The notes under the pieces were generated by a model. It was not told the DNA's origin. It worked only from the letters and a program-made list of their open reading frames with translations, and did no database searches. This document shows, in pieces, positions 30,768 through 42,096 of a stretch of DNA of 64,000 bases. The stretch covers positions 434,001 to 498,000 of the forward strand of contig SAXG01000005.1 in the NCBI GenBank assembly GCA_012932865.1, read 5' to 3'. A program made the position numbers and the translations under genes. This DNA comes from Amylostereum areolatum. Lineage: Eukaryota; Basidiomycota; Agaricomycetes; Russulales; Stereaceae. Position 1 is the stretch's first letter. Each line of letters starts with the position of its first letter.

Positions 30768-33707
30768 TCAAGCGACGTGGAGGCGTATGAGAGAGTATAA
30801 CAAGGTCGGACCCTCGCAGACAGGACAGTATGGCTCCTGCATGATTTTGCTCGATATACAGCTGAGAAGTCCAACGTCAGCTTCCTTGGTTCAATGGAGA
30901 GTGACAACAAGCACCTATGGCAAAATATGTGGCCACACATCGTGGCCGTTGGTAGGCGACACGGATCCCGACGGCACATTCTACAGTAGATGTGCGACAC
31001 GCGTGGTACATCGTCCATGGCGCCTTGCGCGGGCGTTGCTTCCACGCCCTTTCCATGAGACGAAGCTCGCTTCGAGCTCGAATTTACTAGGGAGGGGCTG
31101 GAAGTGTGCTGCTGCGTCGGGGTCGACGTCGGTGTCGGCATCATGGTATGAGGCAGGGTGCTCGCCACTGATGGAGAACGAGTACGTCCCTTCGGCGCGG
31201 TATTGGGAACTGGGTACGCGCCGCGCTCGGACCTGGAGGGAGATCGTCGAGAGCTTGCAGTGGTGATGCCGCGTGTGAAGCCGTCCTGCGTAACGTCAGA
31301 CAAAAGTGAAAGAGTCCGTTCGCGCGCACTGGGTCGACTGGTCAGGCGACGTCTCAACATGGATACATAGAAGGGAGAGCTCACACACCTGGTGAAGAAA
31401 GCAGGCTGCAGGACTACCGGAGGCATCGCAGCTGTGCGGGTGGAAGCGGTACGCGACCGTGATCGCGACCTCATGTCAGAAGGAGAGTCCACGAGGGGAA
31501 CAGGTGGGTGGAGCACTGTAGTCCATCGCGAGAATGAGCCTCGACGCTCGCTCACAGGAGACATCGTGGCTGATTTGAGCGCCTCCGTTGACGACATGAG
31601 GAAGTCGTGTCTTCCCAAGTCAGTCCGCAACGGCGAGGCGACTGCCCTGGCATCCTCGTTTTCAAACCGCCGATGTTGCAGCACAGGCGCGTATTGAGAA
31701 AGGCGTGATGCATCCAGGAGAGATCTCTGGGACGCCAGCGAGTCGCGAGGAGAACTTGGTAGGCTAACAACTTGAGGTTGAGTCTCTATCGGATTGGCCT
31801 GCGGTTGTGATACCATGCTTGATTCCGTGGAAGGCGGCAGCGAGGTAGGCTGCCTCGAAATAGGAGACGGCGAGCTTTCGCTTGCGATCGATTGCGCGGA
31901 GGAAATAACCGTGACATCCGCGAGTTCAGAGCGGTCCTATCCATTGTTGAGCATGTCGTGGACTCGCAGACAGATGCGCGGCGACGCAGACGCACCTGCA
32001 ACGCACCCGCCGGCGTCAATACTCTGGAGTGTGGCGTCACCGAAGACGGTCGCGTATCGACGGGAGAACCTCCATTCGTTGCAGCAGCAGATGGCATGAT
32101 CGGCTCAGAGTGGTGGGTTTCTTCGCTCACATCGCTTACCGTCGATTCCGTGTCTGACTCATCGCTCATCGTGTTCATCTTAGAAACAGCAAGCATCAGC
32201 TTACCCACACCTCCAACGATAGGATCGAAGACTTGTATTACATGCTGAGTGGCATTGCCGTGCTAGTTCATGAGTGTTGGGTGAGGCCATGGTACATATG
32301 GAGCAGCTTACCTCAATCAACGCCATGTTGTCCGCGAACGCCATATGGCATTCGGGACACTTGGGATGCTCTTCAGAGTCGTAGTAGTGCGCCTCAAGCA
32401 AGGTGGGCGTCCCGAAAAATCGGTTGTGAATGATACAACGATATGCGGGATGGACAGAAATTGTATGCTGTGCCGATAGAGTAGCATTAGCTTATGTTGC
32501 GTGAAGGGAAAGTCGACGAACAAACCTCTTGCATTTCCTCTTCATCTCGGAAACCAAGCCGGCACCCCAGGCAAGTCGGATGGCTCTCCGACTCAAGGAA
32601 ATGGTTGGCGAGGGCTTCGTCATCCTCGAGCCCTATGTCACAAGAAGTGCAGTACGGATGTGCTGGCGAGGATTTGTGATGAGCAGACAAATCATCCATC
32701 CTTTCGAACCCAATGTCGCATGATGCGCAAGTGGGATGGCTCGCCGATGTCTTGTAGTGGTCGGCAAGGTCCTGCACGTGTGCGAATCCCAAGTCACACA
32801 CTGCGCAGGTAGAATGCACAGGTGAGGTCTTGTAGTGTGCAGTCAGATCGTTTGCTCTTCCGAACCCGATGTCGCACAACGCGCAAGTGGGATGACTCGC
32901 CGAGGTCTTGTAGTGGTCAGCAAGAGCCTGCATGTTTGCGAATCCCAAGTCGCACACGACGCAGGTAGGATGCGCCGGGGAGGTCTTGTAGTGAGCAGTC
33001 AAATCGCCCATCCTTTCGAACCCAATGTCGCACAACGCGCAAGTGGGATGATTCCCCGAGGTCTTGTAGTGGGCACCAAGAGCCTGCGCGTTTTCGAATC
33101 CTGAGTTGCACACAGCGCAAGTAGGATGATTCGGCGACGTCTTGTAATGGCTCGCAAGGTCCTCCCGGTAAACTTTCAGACCGTTACAAGCACCGCAACT
33201 GATGGGATGGTGCGTAGTAGAAACATGCTGCACGGGGATAAGACGCGAGACGCAAAAAGTGACAATCGCACACACATTTTGTATGGCAGTATTATCTTTA
33301 AAACCAAGGTTGCAGCGGGTGCACTTGGGATGAACTGCCATATCGCGGTAATGTTGCTGTAAGGCCGCAGGCGACGCACACTGGCGCACGCACACAGTGC
33401 ACATATTCGGATTTGGAGGCACTGGAGGCTGGACTGGCGGGGGTGGCGCGGATGGCGAAGCTTGCTGGCGGGGCTGCGCTTGGGGATGCTTAGTCGCGTT
33501 GTGCTGAAAACATTGTGAACCCAAGTGCGCCATATCAAACAGTTCATTGCGTACCTTCACCAAGTTCGCCTGGCTGGCGCAGACGCATTTACAGCGGGGA
33601 CAATGATACAGCGATCCCCACGGCGAAGACGCAACGTGCTGAAGCAATAGTTCAGCGGTAGCATACCTCTTGCCGCACTGGCAGCTCGAGTGAGGGCAGA
33701 CAGGCAT
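30768..33707 (-). CDS. Multi-C2H2 zinc-finger array with C-terminal RING finger (family member A)
   Basis: Probable RING-type E3 ubiquitin ligase with a long nucleic-acid-binding-like finger array, about 800 residues in nine or so exons. The N-terminal fingers are CQCGKRYATAELLLQH and CTVCVRQCASPAALQQHYRD. Then comes a run of at least eight fingers at 26-residue spacing, for example CALCDIGFERMGDLTAHYKT followed by SPAH. Spacing is C-x2-C-x12-H-x6-H. Two more fingers follow after introns (CPECHMAFADNMALIE). A Ser/Pro/Thr-rich region of about 300 residues leads to the RING: CRMCRRDPCRLPTATMCGHI, FCHSC (joined over an intron) and YCPVC, and the protein ends LIRLHVA. All eight RING ligands are present. 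Start ATG at 33707 opens directly on the first finger. Substrate and partners are unknown. Confidence 0.8.
32706..33120 (-). repeat. 156-bp higher-order repeat (two zinc fingers per unit)
   Basis: Within member A the same GAACCCRATGTCGCA segment (plus-strand reading) starts at 32706, 32862 and 33018, exactly 156 bp apart, which equals two 26-residue fingers. Fingers alternate between a DIGF..AHYKTSPAH type and a DLGF..DHYKTSASH type. High nucleotide identity points to recent unit duplication. Confidence 0.85.
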
Positions 33708-34171
33708 GTGAATGAGGGCGACGGGTGCGATGACTCGATACTTTGCAAACACCGTCTTTTCCTTCCTTATGTACTGAGAACGTAATGCACGAGGTATGCA
33801 TGCTTTTGGGGCGCGATATGCTAATCCCGAACACGAGATCCGAGAAAAAATGTCACTGGCATGCTTCCGCCCTCCAGTTCGCTTTCACCCGCCGTAGCGC
33901 CGTTGAAATCTGTGCCGTGAGATGCTGTGCCGTGAGATGTTGCATCCAGCTGGAGTGCCGGTTTTCACGCTCAACTATCCCGTGGAAAGCTGCAAACCTC
34001 AGCGCCCCACCCTGCTGCGCGGCTATGGTGTGTAGAGCACGATGCGTATCTGATCCCGCAGAAAGCTGGGAATGTTCCTCGGAATTCAATGTCGGAGCAA
34101 ACATGTCAGAAATCGGCCTTACATCACTTTCGAACATTGCATGGACTTTTTCAACATACTTACACAGTCAA
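33708..34171. other. Intergenic between family members A and B
   Basis: Contains the promoter of member A and the 3' flank of member B, both on the minus strand. A short direct repeat (GTGCCGTGAGATG, about 33913-33940) is visible. No gene is supported. Confidence 0.45.
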
Positions 34172-35673
34172 CTATAAGGCCACCCTCGACAAACGGAAGG
34201 CAGTCATCTCCTTGCTGCACAGAGGACAGCTCAAGACGCGGGTGGACCCTTTTGTGAAGCAGCTGCAGGGAAAAATTTAGTGTTACAGTAGGGATAAGGA
34301 CCACCACGAGTACACAAGCACACATACCTCTCGCAGAACACGTGTTCGCACATGCAAACTACCAGCTCCGAGCACGAACTGCTGCGGCACAGGGAGCAGG
34401 CGACGGCATTGTGAGTCGTATCGGTCTGATGTTGGACAGTTAACTTAGCAGTGTGGCGAGTATTGAGGATAACCCTTACCGAGACAGAGTCCGCATCAGG
34501 CCCCGACGGGGACTGGACTTTTGACGACATCGACGTAAGTAAGCCGGCGAGGTCCTTAAGATCACTGAGGACCTGGAGCCGCTGTCAGCATCCGTCCCCA
34601 CACGATATTTCGAACAACATACGAATCGGCTCTGAACAGTTAGGGACGACAACTGTTGTCCGCTCAGGGGCGAGTGTGGTGTGTCAGGTAAAACGATTGG
34701 CCCGGACAATGTTGTTGAATGGACGCCAGCCAAGTGCTTGACTTCCACTGTTTATATCGGCCCAAACATTGAAAGGAGAGAGGTCACGCACCATCTCCAG
34801 GGAGTACAGGTCTTGAAAGGACGATTCGCAGTGCTCGCAGCTTGGGTGGACCGTAGAATCGCGATAGTGTTGGTCGAGGGCCTTCTGTGAAACGTATTTG
34901 CGCTTGCATAGGTCGCAGCGGAACGGAGTAGGACTAGCGAGCGTCGGGGAGGATAAAGGAGCATTAGATGCAGCATCCTCGTGAGCCGAGCGAATATGCT
35001 GAAGAGAATGGAAAGTAAGCTTGAAGATCAAGCCGATGGACATAATGTAACCTACCGACTCCAATGATCGAGCGTCAAAGAAAGCAGCCTCACAAAGCGT
35101 GCATGTGGGGTGTAAAGTCGAGTCGCGGAAGTGTTGTTCAAGCGCTTTCTCTGAGACGTATTTTCGTTTACAAAGTTCGCATCGGAATGACTGAGGTTTG
35201 CTGCTAGGGGCATTCACTGTCACTGGGTCTGTTGCAGAAGACAAAGATTTGGCATCCGGCTGAGAGTCCTTATCAGCGTGAGCGACGGCGACATGCTACA
35301 TAGGCCAGGTAAGGCAATGAATGCGAAGGCTACAAGTCGCCCATTGTCGACTGCGTACCGATTGCAACGATCGTATATCAAGGAACCCTGCTTCACATTG
35401 CTCGCAATGGGGATGGACCGTGGGCGAATCTCGGTAGTGCTGTTCCAGGGCCTTCTGCGAGACGTACTTGCGATTACATATCGTACACAACGATGCATGC
35501 GCGACCTTGCAGTGCTACGGGAGCCGGTGGCGGTCAGAGAGGCGCATTCTAGGTACCAAGGCTGCACGCCACACCTTGACGAAGTCTGCTCGATTGGCGA
35601 AAGATACATGACACTGGGCGCAGAAGTCATCCGAGGATAACAACGGGTTTTGTGTTGTGCTCGTAGGGTCCAT
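34172..35673 (-). CDS. C2H2 zinc-finger and RING protein (family member B)
   Basis: Smaller relative of member A, about 390 residues in seven or so exons. Starts MDPTSTTQNPLLSSDDFCAQ, with a first finger (CAQCHVSFANRADFVK joined to HCKVAH). Three finger pairs follow. Each pair has one finger of type CxLCKRKYVSxKALxQHxRD with H-x6-H spacing, then one of type CxxCExxFxDxxSLExH with H-x4-H. The RING reads CSLCRSSSCSELVVCMCEHV, FCESC (rejoined at AG|C) and SCPLC, ending SRVAL. The C2-to-C3 spacing of 12 and the extra Cys inside it match members A and C, and the RING intron is at the same place and phase. Member A follows 0.46 kb downstream in the same orientation. Confidence 0.8.
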
Positions 35674-36255
35674 AACTCAGTGTTGATGGTTTGACAATGG
35701 GCCGTGCTGAGGCTGGGGATAGACGAGGACCAGTGGATAAGATCGATCCACCGCTCCGACCTGGCCTAGGAGACCGATATGTGCCTCAGTATACGCCCAC
35801 GGTAAGATATAAACACAAATGGTCTCGTACCACTAGCCGCCGTGTGACCAACCAAGTATACCCGTCCTTGTCCTTCGGATAGCGGCATCCAAATCCCACG
35901 AAGTGGCCAGATGACCTTTCGGAGGAAGCAGTGTGTTTTCGTATTCAGTGCCCGGAGAGCTTTGACGAGTGAGGAGAAATTACGGCGATCGGACGTCGTT
36001 GGCCCAGGTCATAAGTAAGTCAATGTCATGGTCATGTCGACAGTCGCGGTGACATGGTCAAGCGCGTCGACTTCATCGGCAAACCCCGACATCCAAATTC
36101 CCTCAGACTTGCCTCAGACGGTGGAATCGTTCAGCGTGAGCGCTCAAATATCTCTTAAGTAAGTTACAGTACTGTTTCCTCAGAAATTTAGCGACTAGCC
36201 TACAATCTAATCGATTTCCAAAGAACAGTCCTTATACGCGCGTGCCACCGCCCAT
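35674..36255. other. Intergenic, nothing recognised
   Basis: Holds the promoter of finger/RING member B and the 3' flank of the DUF4336 gene. No repeat or RNA gene seen. Confidence 0.45.
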
Positions 36256-37349
36256 TCATTCCAAGTAAGCCTTGTATGCGGCTCTCCAGGCCTTGTTACC
36301 GTCCTTTTCGATGACGTCCTGAAAGGGCAGAAAAGGTCAGAGCTGCAACTATAGACAAGGGTAAGTACGTGCTTACCCCATGGCAAGGGATGATACGGTC
36401 AAAGTCCCATTCCGCCACAGTCTTCGCGTCGCGTCGCATAGCTCTGAAAGAAGCATTGGTCTCCCGACAACCAAACGATATGGATGTATGCCTTACATTT
36501 TATCTCTGCCCATGTTGATAGCCATCTTCTGGTGTAAGGAGGAGAAAGGTGTGACGGCACCGAAAAGGCCTAAGAACGCCAATCCTCGGTTAAACGGCCA
36601 CGCGCTCTGGGAGTACTGGGGGAGATTGCATCAGCAAGGTGGTTGAGACAATATTAACGTCAGATGTACCTGCTCTGTAGCGGGGAAATTGAACAATAGG
36701 TCGGCCTGGATCAAAGTGCGCGATGGCTTGTGGAGAAAGGCGACGTCCTTGTTATGAAATCCAGAGAAATAGCTGTAGGTGCAGGTCAGAAATTGCGTGC
36801 AGAAGAGGTCCAGATGAGGCGCACCAGGACTTGATGTCGTCCTCAAATCCCACCTGAGGGTCAGCCCGATTATCACCCCAGTCTACGATCCATCCGTCAT
36901 GTCAAGGCTCTGGACCATCTCAATGGAAGGTGGCACTTACAGTCGGAGAACTTGAGTCCTAACTGCTCCTCCTTCGCGAGCAGCGGTTCCACTCCGAGGA
37001 CTTTAGCCTCTGGATAGGCCTTATGGAACTGAGCTGGTAGGAACGGTTGGAAGCGGGAGTTTTTGACAAGGAGGGACACGTACCAACGTAGAGATAGTGT
37101 ACACGGTCGGCAGCAATGATGTACTTGACTGGGTCCCATGTTATCAATTGTTTTCTTTGTAGGCTCATCCAGAGGGGTCGACGCAAGAACCCACACGCCG
37201 CCGTCGCTGAGCTTGATTGCGGTCGACCGTCCGCCTATGTACAAAAAGCCGACACGCGTGAAGGGACTATACAAAAGCCTATTCAGCCCAGGGAGGGAGT
37301 GGTGAGAGGGAAGCTCCAAGAACATACCGAGAGAAAGTCCATATTCCAT
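36256..37349 (-). pseudogene. DUF4336-domain protein with a one-base frame break
   Basis: Metallo-hydrolase-like protein of the DUF4336 family, function unknown. Exons follow the family well: IGGRSTAIKLSDGGVWVLAS and TPLDEPTKKTIDNMGP in one frame, then PVKYIIAADRVHYLYV in the next. After that come AQFHKAYPEAKVLGVEPLLA, YFSGFHNKDVAFLHKPSRTL, IQADLLFNFPATEQ, MAINMGRDKM, and finally DVIEKDGNKAWRAAYKAYLE and a TGA. The change of frame falls in GGGTCCC (plus strand 37131-37137). One C too many separates two conserved blocks, and I find no intron that could repair it. Either the gene is recently broken or the sequence has a one-base error. The rest, including five introns, is intact. The start (MEYGLSLG at 37349) is tentative. 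Confidence 0.7.
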
Positions 37350-38092
37350 TGGTCACCTAGAAGATGAAGATTAGAATCGGCGACGAGTCTCAGAAGTAGG
37401 ATGGCGCGCCTCACGAATAATACTGTCAGACATGCTGGGCGGTGCAAAGGAAGACAAGGGGCGGTGGGAATGTGCAACGACCGTGTGGGGTGCTCCCATT
37501 TGAAGCCGGCGGGTGAGGCCGGTTATGAAACGGGAGTGATACATGTCGGGCCGGGGCAGGGGGGTCTCAGGGGAGCATGGCCGAAGAGTTCGAGGCGTTG
37601 ACAGTCCTCGTCACCCAAGTTGGACGTCTGAGCCCGAACAAGTCGTCAGTCGTATGAAGGCGAGCGAACACGATGAATTGGGAACGCCGCCGTCACCGTG
37701 TCGATTCGGATCCGCCGAGTCACGAGCGTACGGTCCATGTGCACGTGATCGCGTCACGTCTCACCCTCTCCGACTCACAAACCCTCAGAAACGTTACAGC
37801 TATCAAGTATGCTATGAATTCAGCCGCAGGTGTGCTTTGACACTCACCTCTTCTGCAAAGCTCCGTATGTACTGACGTGGATGTACACTTACAGAAGCTC
37901 ACGCCTTACTCAGGCACGCAAAATAAGCGCTCAAAGGAGGCATTGTCGCGTTCCCGCGCTCGGTGCGCTTCGCAGTACACCCTGACCCTCGGCCCTCAGT
38001 CATCTTCAGGCCTCTCGCAATCTCTCTACCTACTCGGACACCCTCTTTATTACAGCTTTCTACTACCAGCTATCGTCGAGAATTGGCCCGTC
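37350..38092. other. Divergent promoter of the DUF4336 gene and HIR1
   Basis: 740 bp between diverging starts. No additional gene supported. Confidence 0.45.
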
Positions 38093-41000
38093 ATGAAGTT
38101 CACAAAACCTGCTTGGGTCATGCACAAGGGTTCGTCTCCATATACAGTTGATCGTCACAAATTGAGACCTAATACACATTTAAGATCCCTCCAGCAAGAG
38201 CGATCAGTCCCCGAAGAGGCTTTCCATATTCTCTGTCCACGTACACCCAGATGGTTCCCGTATAGCCACCGGTGGACTTGACGCCAAAGTTCGCATATGG
38301 AGCACCAAGCCCATCTTGAATGGCGCTTCAGAACTCTCGGGGCGCCCTCCAAAATCTCTTTGTACGTTGACTATGCATACGGGACCTGTCTTGTGCGTGA
38401 GATGGGCACATTCGGGGAGGTGGTTGGCAAGTGGCAGTGACGACGAGATCGTGATGGTGTGGGACCTTGACCCGTGCGTATGCTCTATCTCATGTGAAGT
38501 CTCTCTTCTCACTCTATGATCGCTCTCTTAGAACGTCTAAAGGCAAGGTGTGGGGCTCGGATGAGATCAATGTGGAGGGGTGGAAGCCACTGAAACGGCT
38601 TCCAGGGCATGAAAGCGGTATGTCTCCTGACTCGGTTTCGGGGCGAAAATGCTCATAATCACACTGCAGATGTTACGGACATTGCATGGTCACCTGAGGA
38701 TCGATATCTAGCGTCTGTCGGGCTTGATTCAAAGGTGCTCATTTGGGATGGGTATACCCTAGGCAAGCCGCTCGGAATAATGCACGCATACATCGTTCGA
38801 CTGACAGATCTCCCAATTGGCAGAGCGTTTGTGCAAGCTTGACCAACACCAAGGCTTTGTGAAGGGTGTCTGCTGGGATCCTGTTGGCGAATACCTTGCG
38901 ACACAGTCAGACGACCGAAGTGTCAAAATCTGGCGAACGACAGACTGGCAATTGGAGGCAGAAGTGCGGAAGCCTTTCGAGGATTCACCAGGGAGCACTT
39001 TCTTCCGACGGCTTAGGTATCGTTATGTTTTGCTGCTTTTGTCTTCGCGCTATTCATACATCGTCGTCAGCTGGTCTCCCGATGGTGCTCACATCACCGC
39101 CTCCAATGCCACGAATAACAAAGGTTTCGTGTTTATCGCTGCTGTCATCGCGCGAAATAGTTGGACCTCCGAAATCAGTCTTGTCGGCCACGAAAACACA
39201 GTGGAAGTAGCAGTGCGTTTATTCCTGTTCTCGCAAAGGAAACTCGGTTGGAACTGAAAGGTTGCTTAGGCTTACAACCCTCACATCTTCCTGAGAGATC
39301 CAAGTCTTCCTGTCGCAACGTCGAATATATGCTCTGTCGTGGCACTGGGGGCAGACGACCGTTCAGTATCTGTCTGGCAAACCAAATCCGCAAGACCGAT
39401 GATCGTGGCGAAGGAGGTGTTCGAGAGGCAAATCCTAGACCTTAGCTGGTATGTCTTTCTGATGAGTGTTTCACGATTCGCTTTCTTATGGCGATATTCA
39501 GGTCATGGGATGGACTCACATTGTATGCAGTATCGTCAGACGGCACGCTTGCTGCCTTCAGCTTCGACCTCGCAGAGATGGAAGGCCTCGCTCCGCATTC
39601 AGCCCAACAGCAGTATCTCCAAAAGTTTGGATTCGTTCCGCCGGCTGTCCCAGAAGGCTACTCTCACACAAGTGCTTCTCGGGCTTCAGGCGATCAGATA
39701 ACACCACCCCCGTCACCTAACCGGGCGAATTCGCAGGTTCCCAATGGCTTCGGAACAGGCGTAAATGGCACGGGAGAAGTCATTAACAAGTTGGTTGCCA
39801 AACGAAACACGAAGAAAAAACGGCTACAACCAACATTCATGGGCTCGCTCGGCGGAGCAGGGCCCTCCAATGCCGCCGTCATCCCATCAGCATCTCTCAT
39901 ACCATCGGCTTCAAACTCTGACACACAATCTCCTTTCAACGGCCCCAATTCCCTTCCAGCTCCCCGCGTTCATTCCCTCTCCGCCTCTCCGCTCATTGGT
40001 CCTGGTATGGCCCCGGAATCTTCGCCTTTCGCGGCGCCATTCACTCGTCGTCCCTCAGATTCCGAAATGGATGTCACAATGGGTATGGAGGTCCCTATTG
40101 ATTCGATCGACGGTGGTAGCGGTAAGCGCAGGGGGGGCGCAATGGACGCAATGGAAGATAGGCCTGCCAAAGCACGCACACTTGGTGGCGATCGACCAAG
40201 AGAGTCCATCCCCGAGGTGAAAGAGATCTCAAGACCAATTCCCTCAAGCGCTGGCCCTAGCGTTACGCCAACAGGAAATCTGTTCGAGGTCCCGCCAGTT
40301 TTGAACTACCTCAGTCTGAAGGTCGCAGATGTAGCAGATGACGTACTCGAGGCCAGGAATGCAGAAAGCGGAGGTAAGCATCTGCTTGTCAGTCCAAAAG
40401 TAATGGGGGAGCTCACATGTTTTCCAGATATGTTCGAGGTCAGCTATGCTAGCGGGAAGCAAACCCAGTGGTTGGATTATCTGCCATCGCCTGCGGTGAC
40501 CTTGACGGCTACGACCACGTTCTGTGCCGTGGGTATGCTGGACGGATGTTTGAATATATACTCTCCCACTGGACGACGGTACGCATGCTGATTTCTCTTC
40601 TGCGCACAAACTATAACCCTATCTTACAGGTTAATGCCCACTCTGACTCTGGATTCTCCGACAAGTTTTTTGAATGGTAACAAATCCGCCTTGGTTGCGC
40701 TAACGACGACAGGCATGCTTCACTCATGGTTTGTCCTCCCGATCATGCAGCCTTGATGCTTGCTCACCATTGCTCCTAGGAACGTGAAGAAATCATCAGC
40801 CACCTTTACCCCCACCTCTGTGCGATCATTGCTTTCGACATCTCCAAATAGCTCCTATAGCGGTACCGCGGCATCGATATCTTCCCTCACCGCCCGACCC
40901 AACGGAAGTCCGGTCATCAACACTACATCGGGTGTCACATACTCATACGACCCCGGCCTCTGCAGCTTCGTAAAGTTGACTGAAGCATGGTGGGCTGAGG

Positions 41001-41613
41001 GCTCAGACGCATGGTCTGGGCGACAGCGGACAAACAATACTCAAATGGGAGCCCGCAATCAGCTCATCGTTGGCAACATTGAGAGCGCGATATCGGAGCA
41101 AATCCCGCCACCGTCTGGCGCCGCACAGCGTCCGCAATGGTGGTCGACGGCCCTTACGCTTGGACATTTGGAGTCCAAATTGCATGCTGCGCGTATTCTG
41201 GACAGCGGACATGAGTATAAGCAGGTGCTCCTGGTTTACGCAAAGAAGATCGCGGATGAGGGGTTCAGGGGCAAAGCGGAGGAGTTGGTGAGAGAGCTCT
41301 TTGGGCCAATCTATTGGTACGTAGCCATTCGTTTATCCCGATCCGCACTAACTCGAATCTGTTGAAATACATTTTTTGCTTCCGAAGGCGACCTGGGATG
41401 GCCAAGGACGACGGATGGAGTCCGACCCTTGCGGGGCTCCCGAAACGTGATTTGCTCAAGGACGTTCTCCAAGTCTTTGGTGTGCCGTTTGCTTATCTCG
41501 CCCCTATACTGTCCCTGATATCCGACCTCGTAGCACGCAGCAAGACTTTAACCAAGATGGCGATGGACTGGCAAGATTTGTTAAAAAAGGCGTCATCGGC
41601 CGGGGACGACTGA
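38093..41613 (+). CDS. HIR1: Histone chaperone HIRA / Hir1
   Basis: WD40 scaffold of the HIR complex, which deposits H3-H4 independently of replication and represses histone genes. About a dozen exons and roughly 900 residues. Seven WD-type blades occupy the first half: HPDGSRIATGGLDAKVRIW, RWAHSGRWLASGSDDEIVMV (WDLD), DIAWSPEDRYLASVGLDSKV (LIWD), CWDPVGEYLATQSDDRSVKI (W), LSWSPDGAHITASNA, GADDRSVSVWQTKSA, and WDGLTLYAVSSDGTLAAFSF. The B domain that binds ASF1 is visible as KRNTKKKRLQPTFMG. The C-terminal Hira domain runs from QTQWLDYLPSPAVTLTATTT through ELFGPIYW to WQDLLKKASSAGDD. Domain order is complete and no break is seen. Confidence 0.93.
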
Positions 41614-42096
41614 GGCTTTCGTTCCTAGCTGTTCCTAGGTACAAGTCTGTCTCGGTTCCTGCGGCACGGACGATGCACTCCTGTTGACATTGTTCAACGT
41701 TCTAACTTATCCAGTTCTTTAACTTGTAACTTACTGTAGGCTTGTGGGCCATTTCTGTAGCTTTGTATCTCGTTACTCTACCTCGTCCAGCAAGCAGTGT
41801 GCTAATAGGTGACCCACGGCGATTCGCCAACAGGAACCTGCGCGCGGAAGTCGTCATCATCTTGCGCCATGGCTCATCTAGATGTCGTACTTCGGGTGGC
41901 AGTCGGCAGTCTTCCTCAGGTCCACCTTTTTTTTCGCAGGACCAGTCCGAACAGGACCCACATGTTCGCAAGGTGTTCTTGTGATGATGTGCTTTGTGTG
42001 GAACTCACGCTGTTATCATCGCGGTTCTCCCACCTTTATATATCGCACTCACACGTCTGACCACCCCGAGCTCGTAGTGTGCTCTTCTCCGGACTC
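41614..42096. other. Intergenic, promoter of the MFS gene
   Basis: Contains the HIR1 3' flank and a TATA-like box at 42036. No gene supported. Confidence 0.45.
42036..42043 (+). promoter_or_regulatory. TATA-like box of the MFS transporter gene
   Basis: TTATATAT lies 53 nt ahead of the ATG at 42097. Confidence 0.45.

Noticed and set aside
32700..33120. Regularly spaced repeats that could look like a CRISPR array
   Set aside because: The 78/156-bp periodicity is in frame, encodes zinc fingers, and the organism is a fungus.
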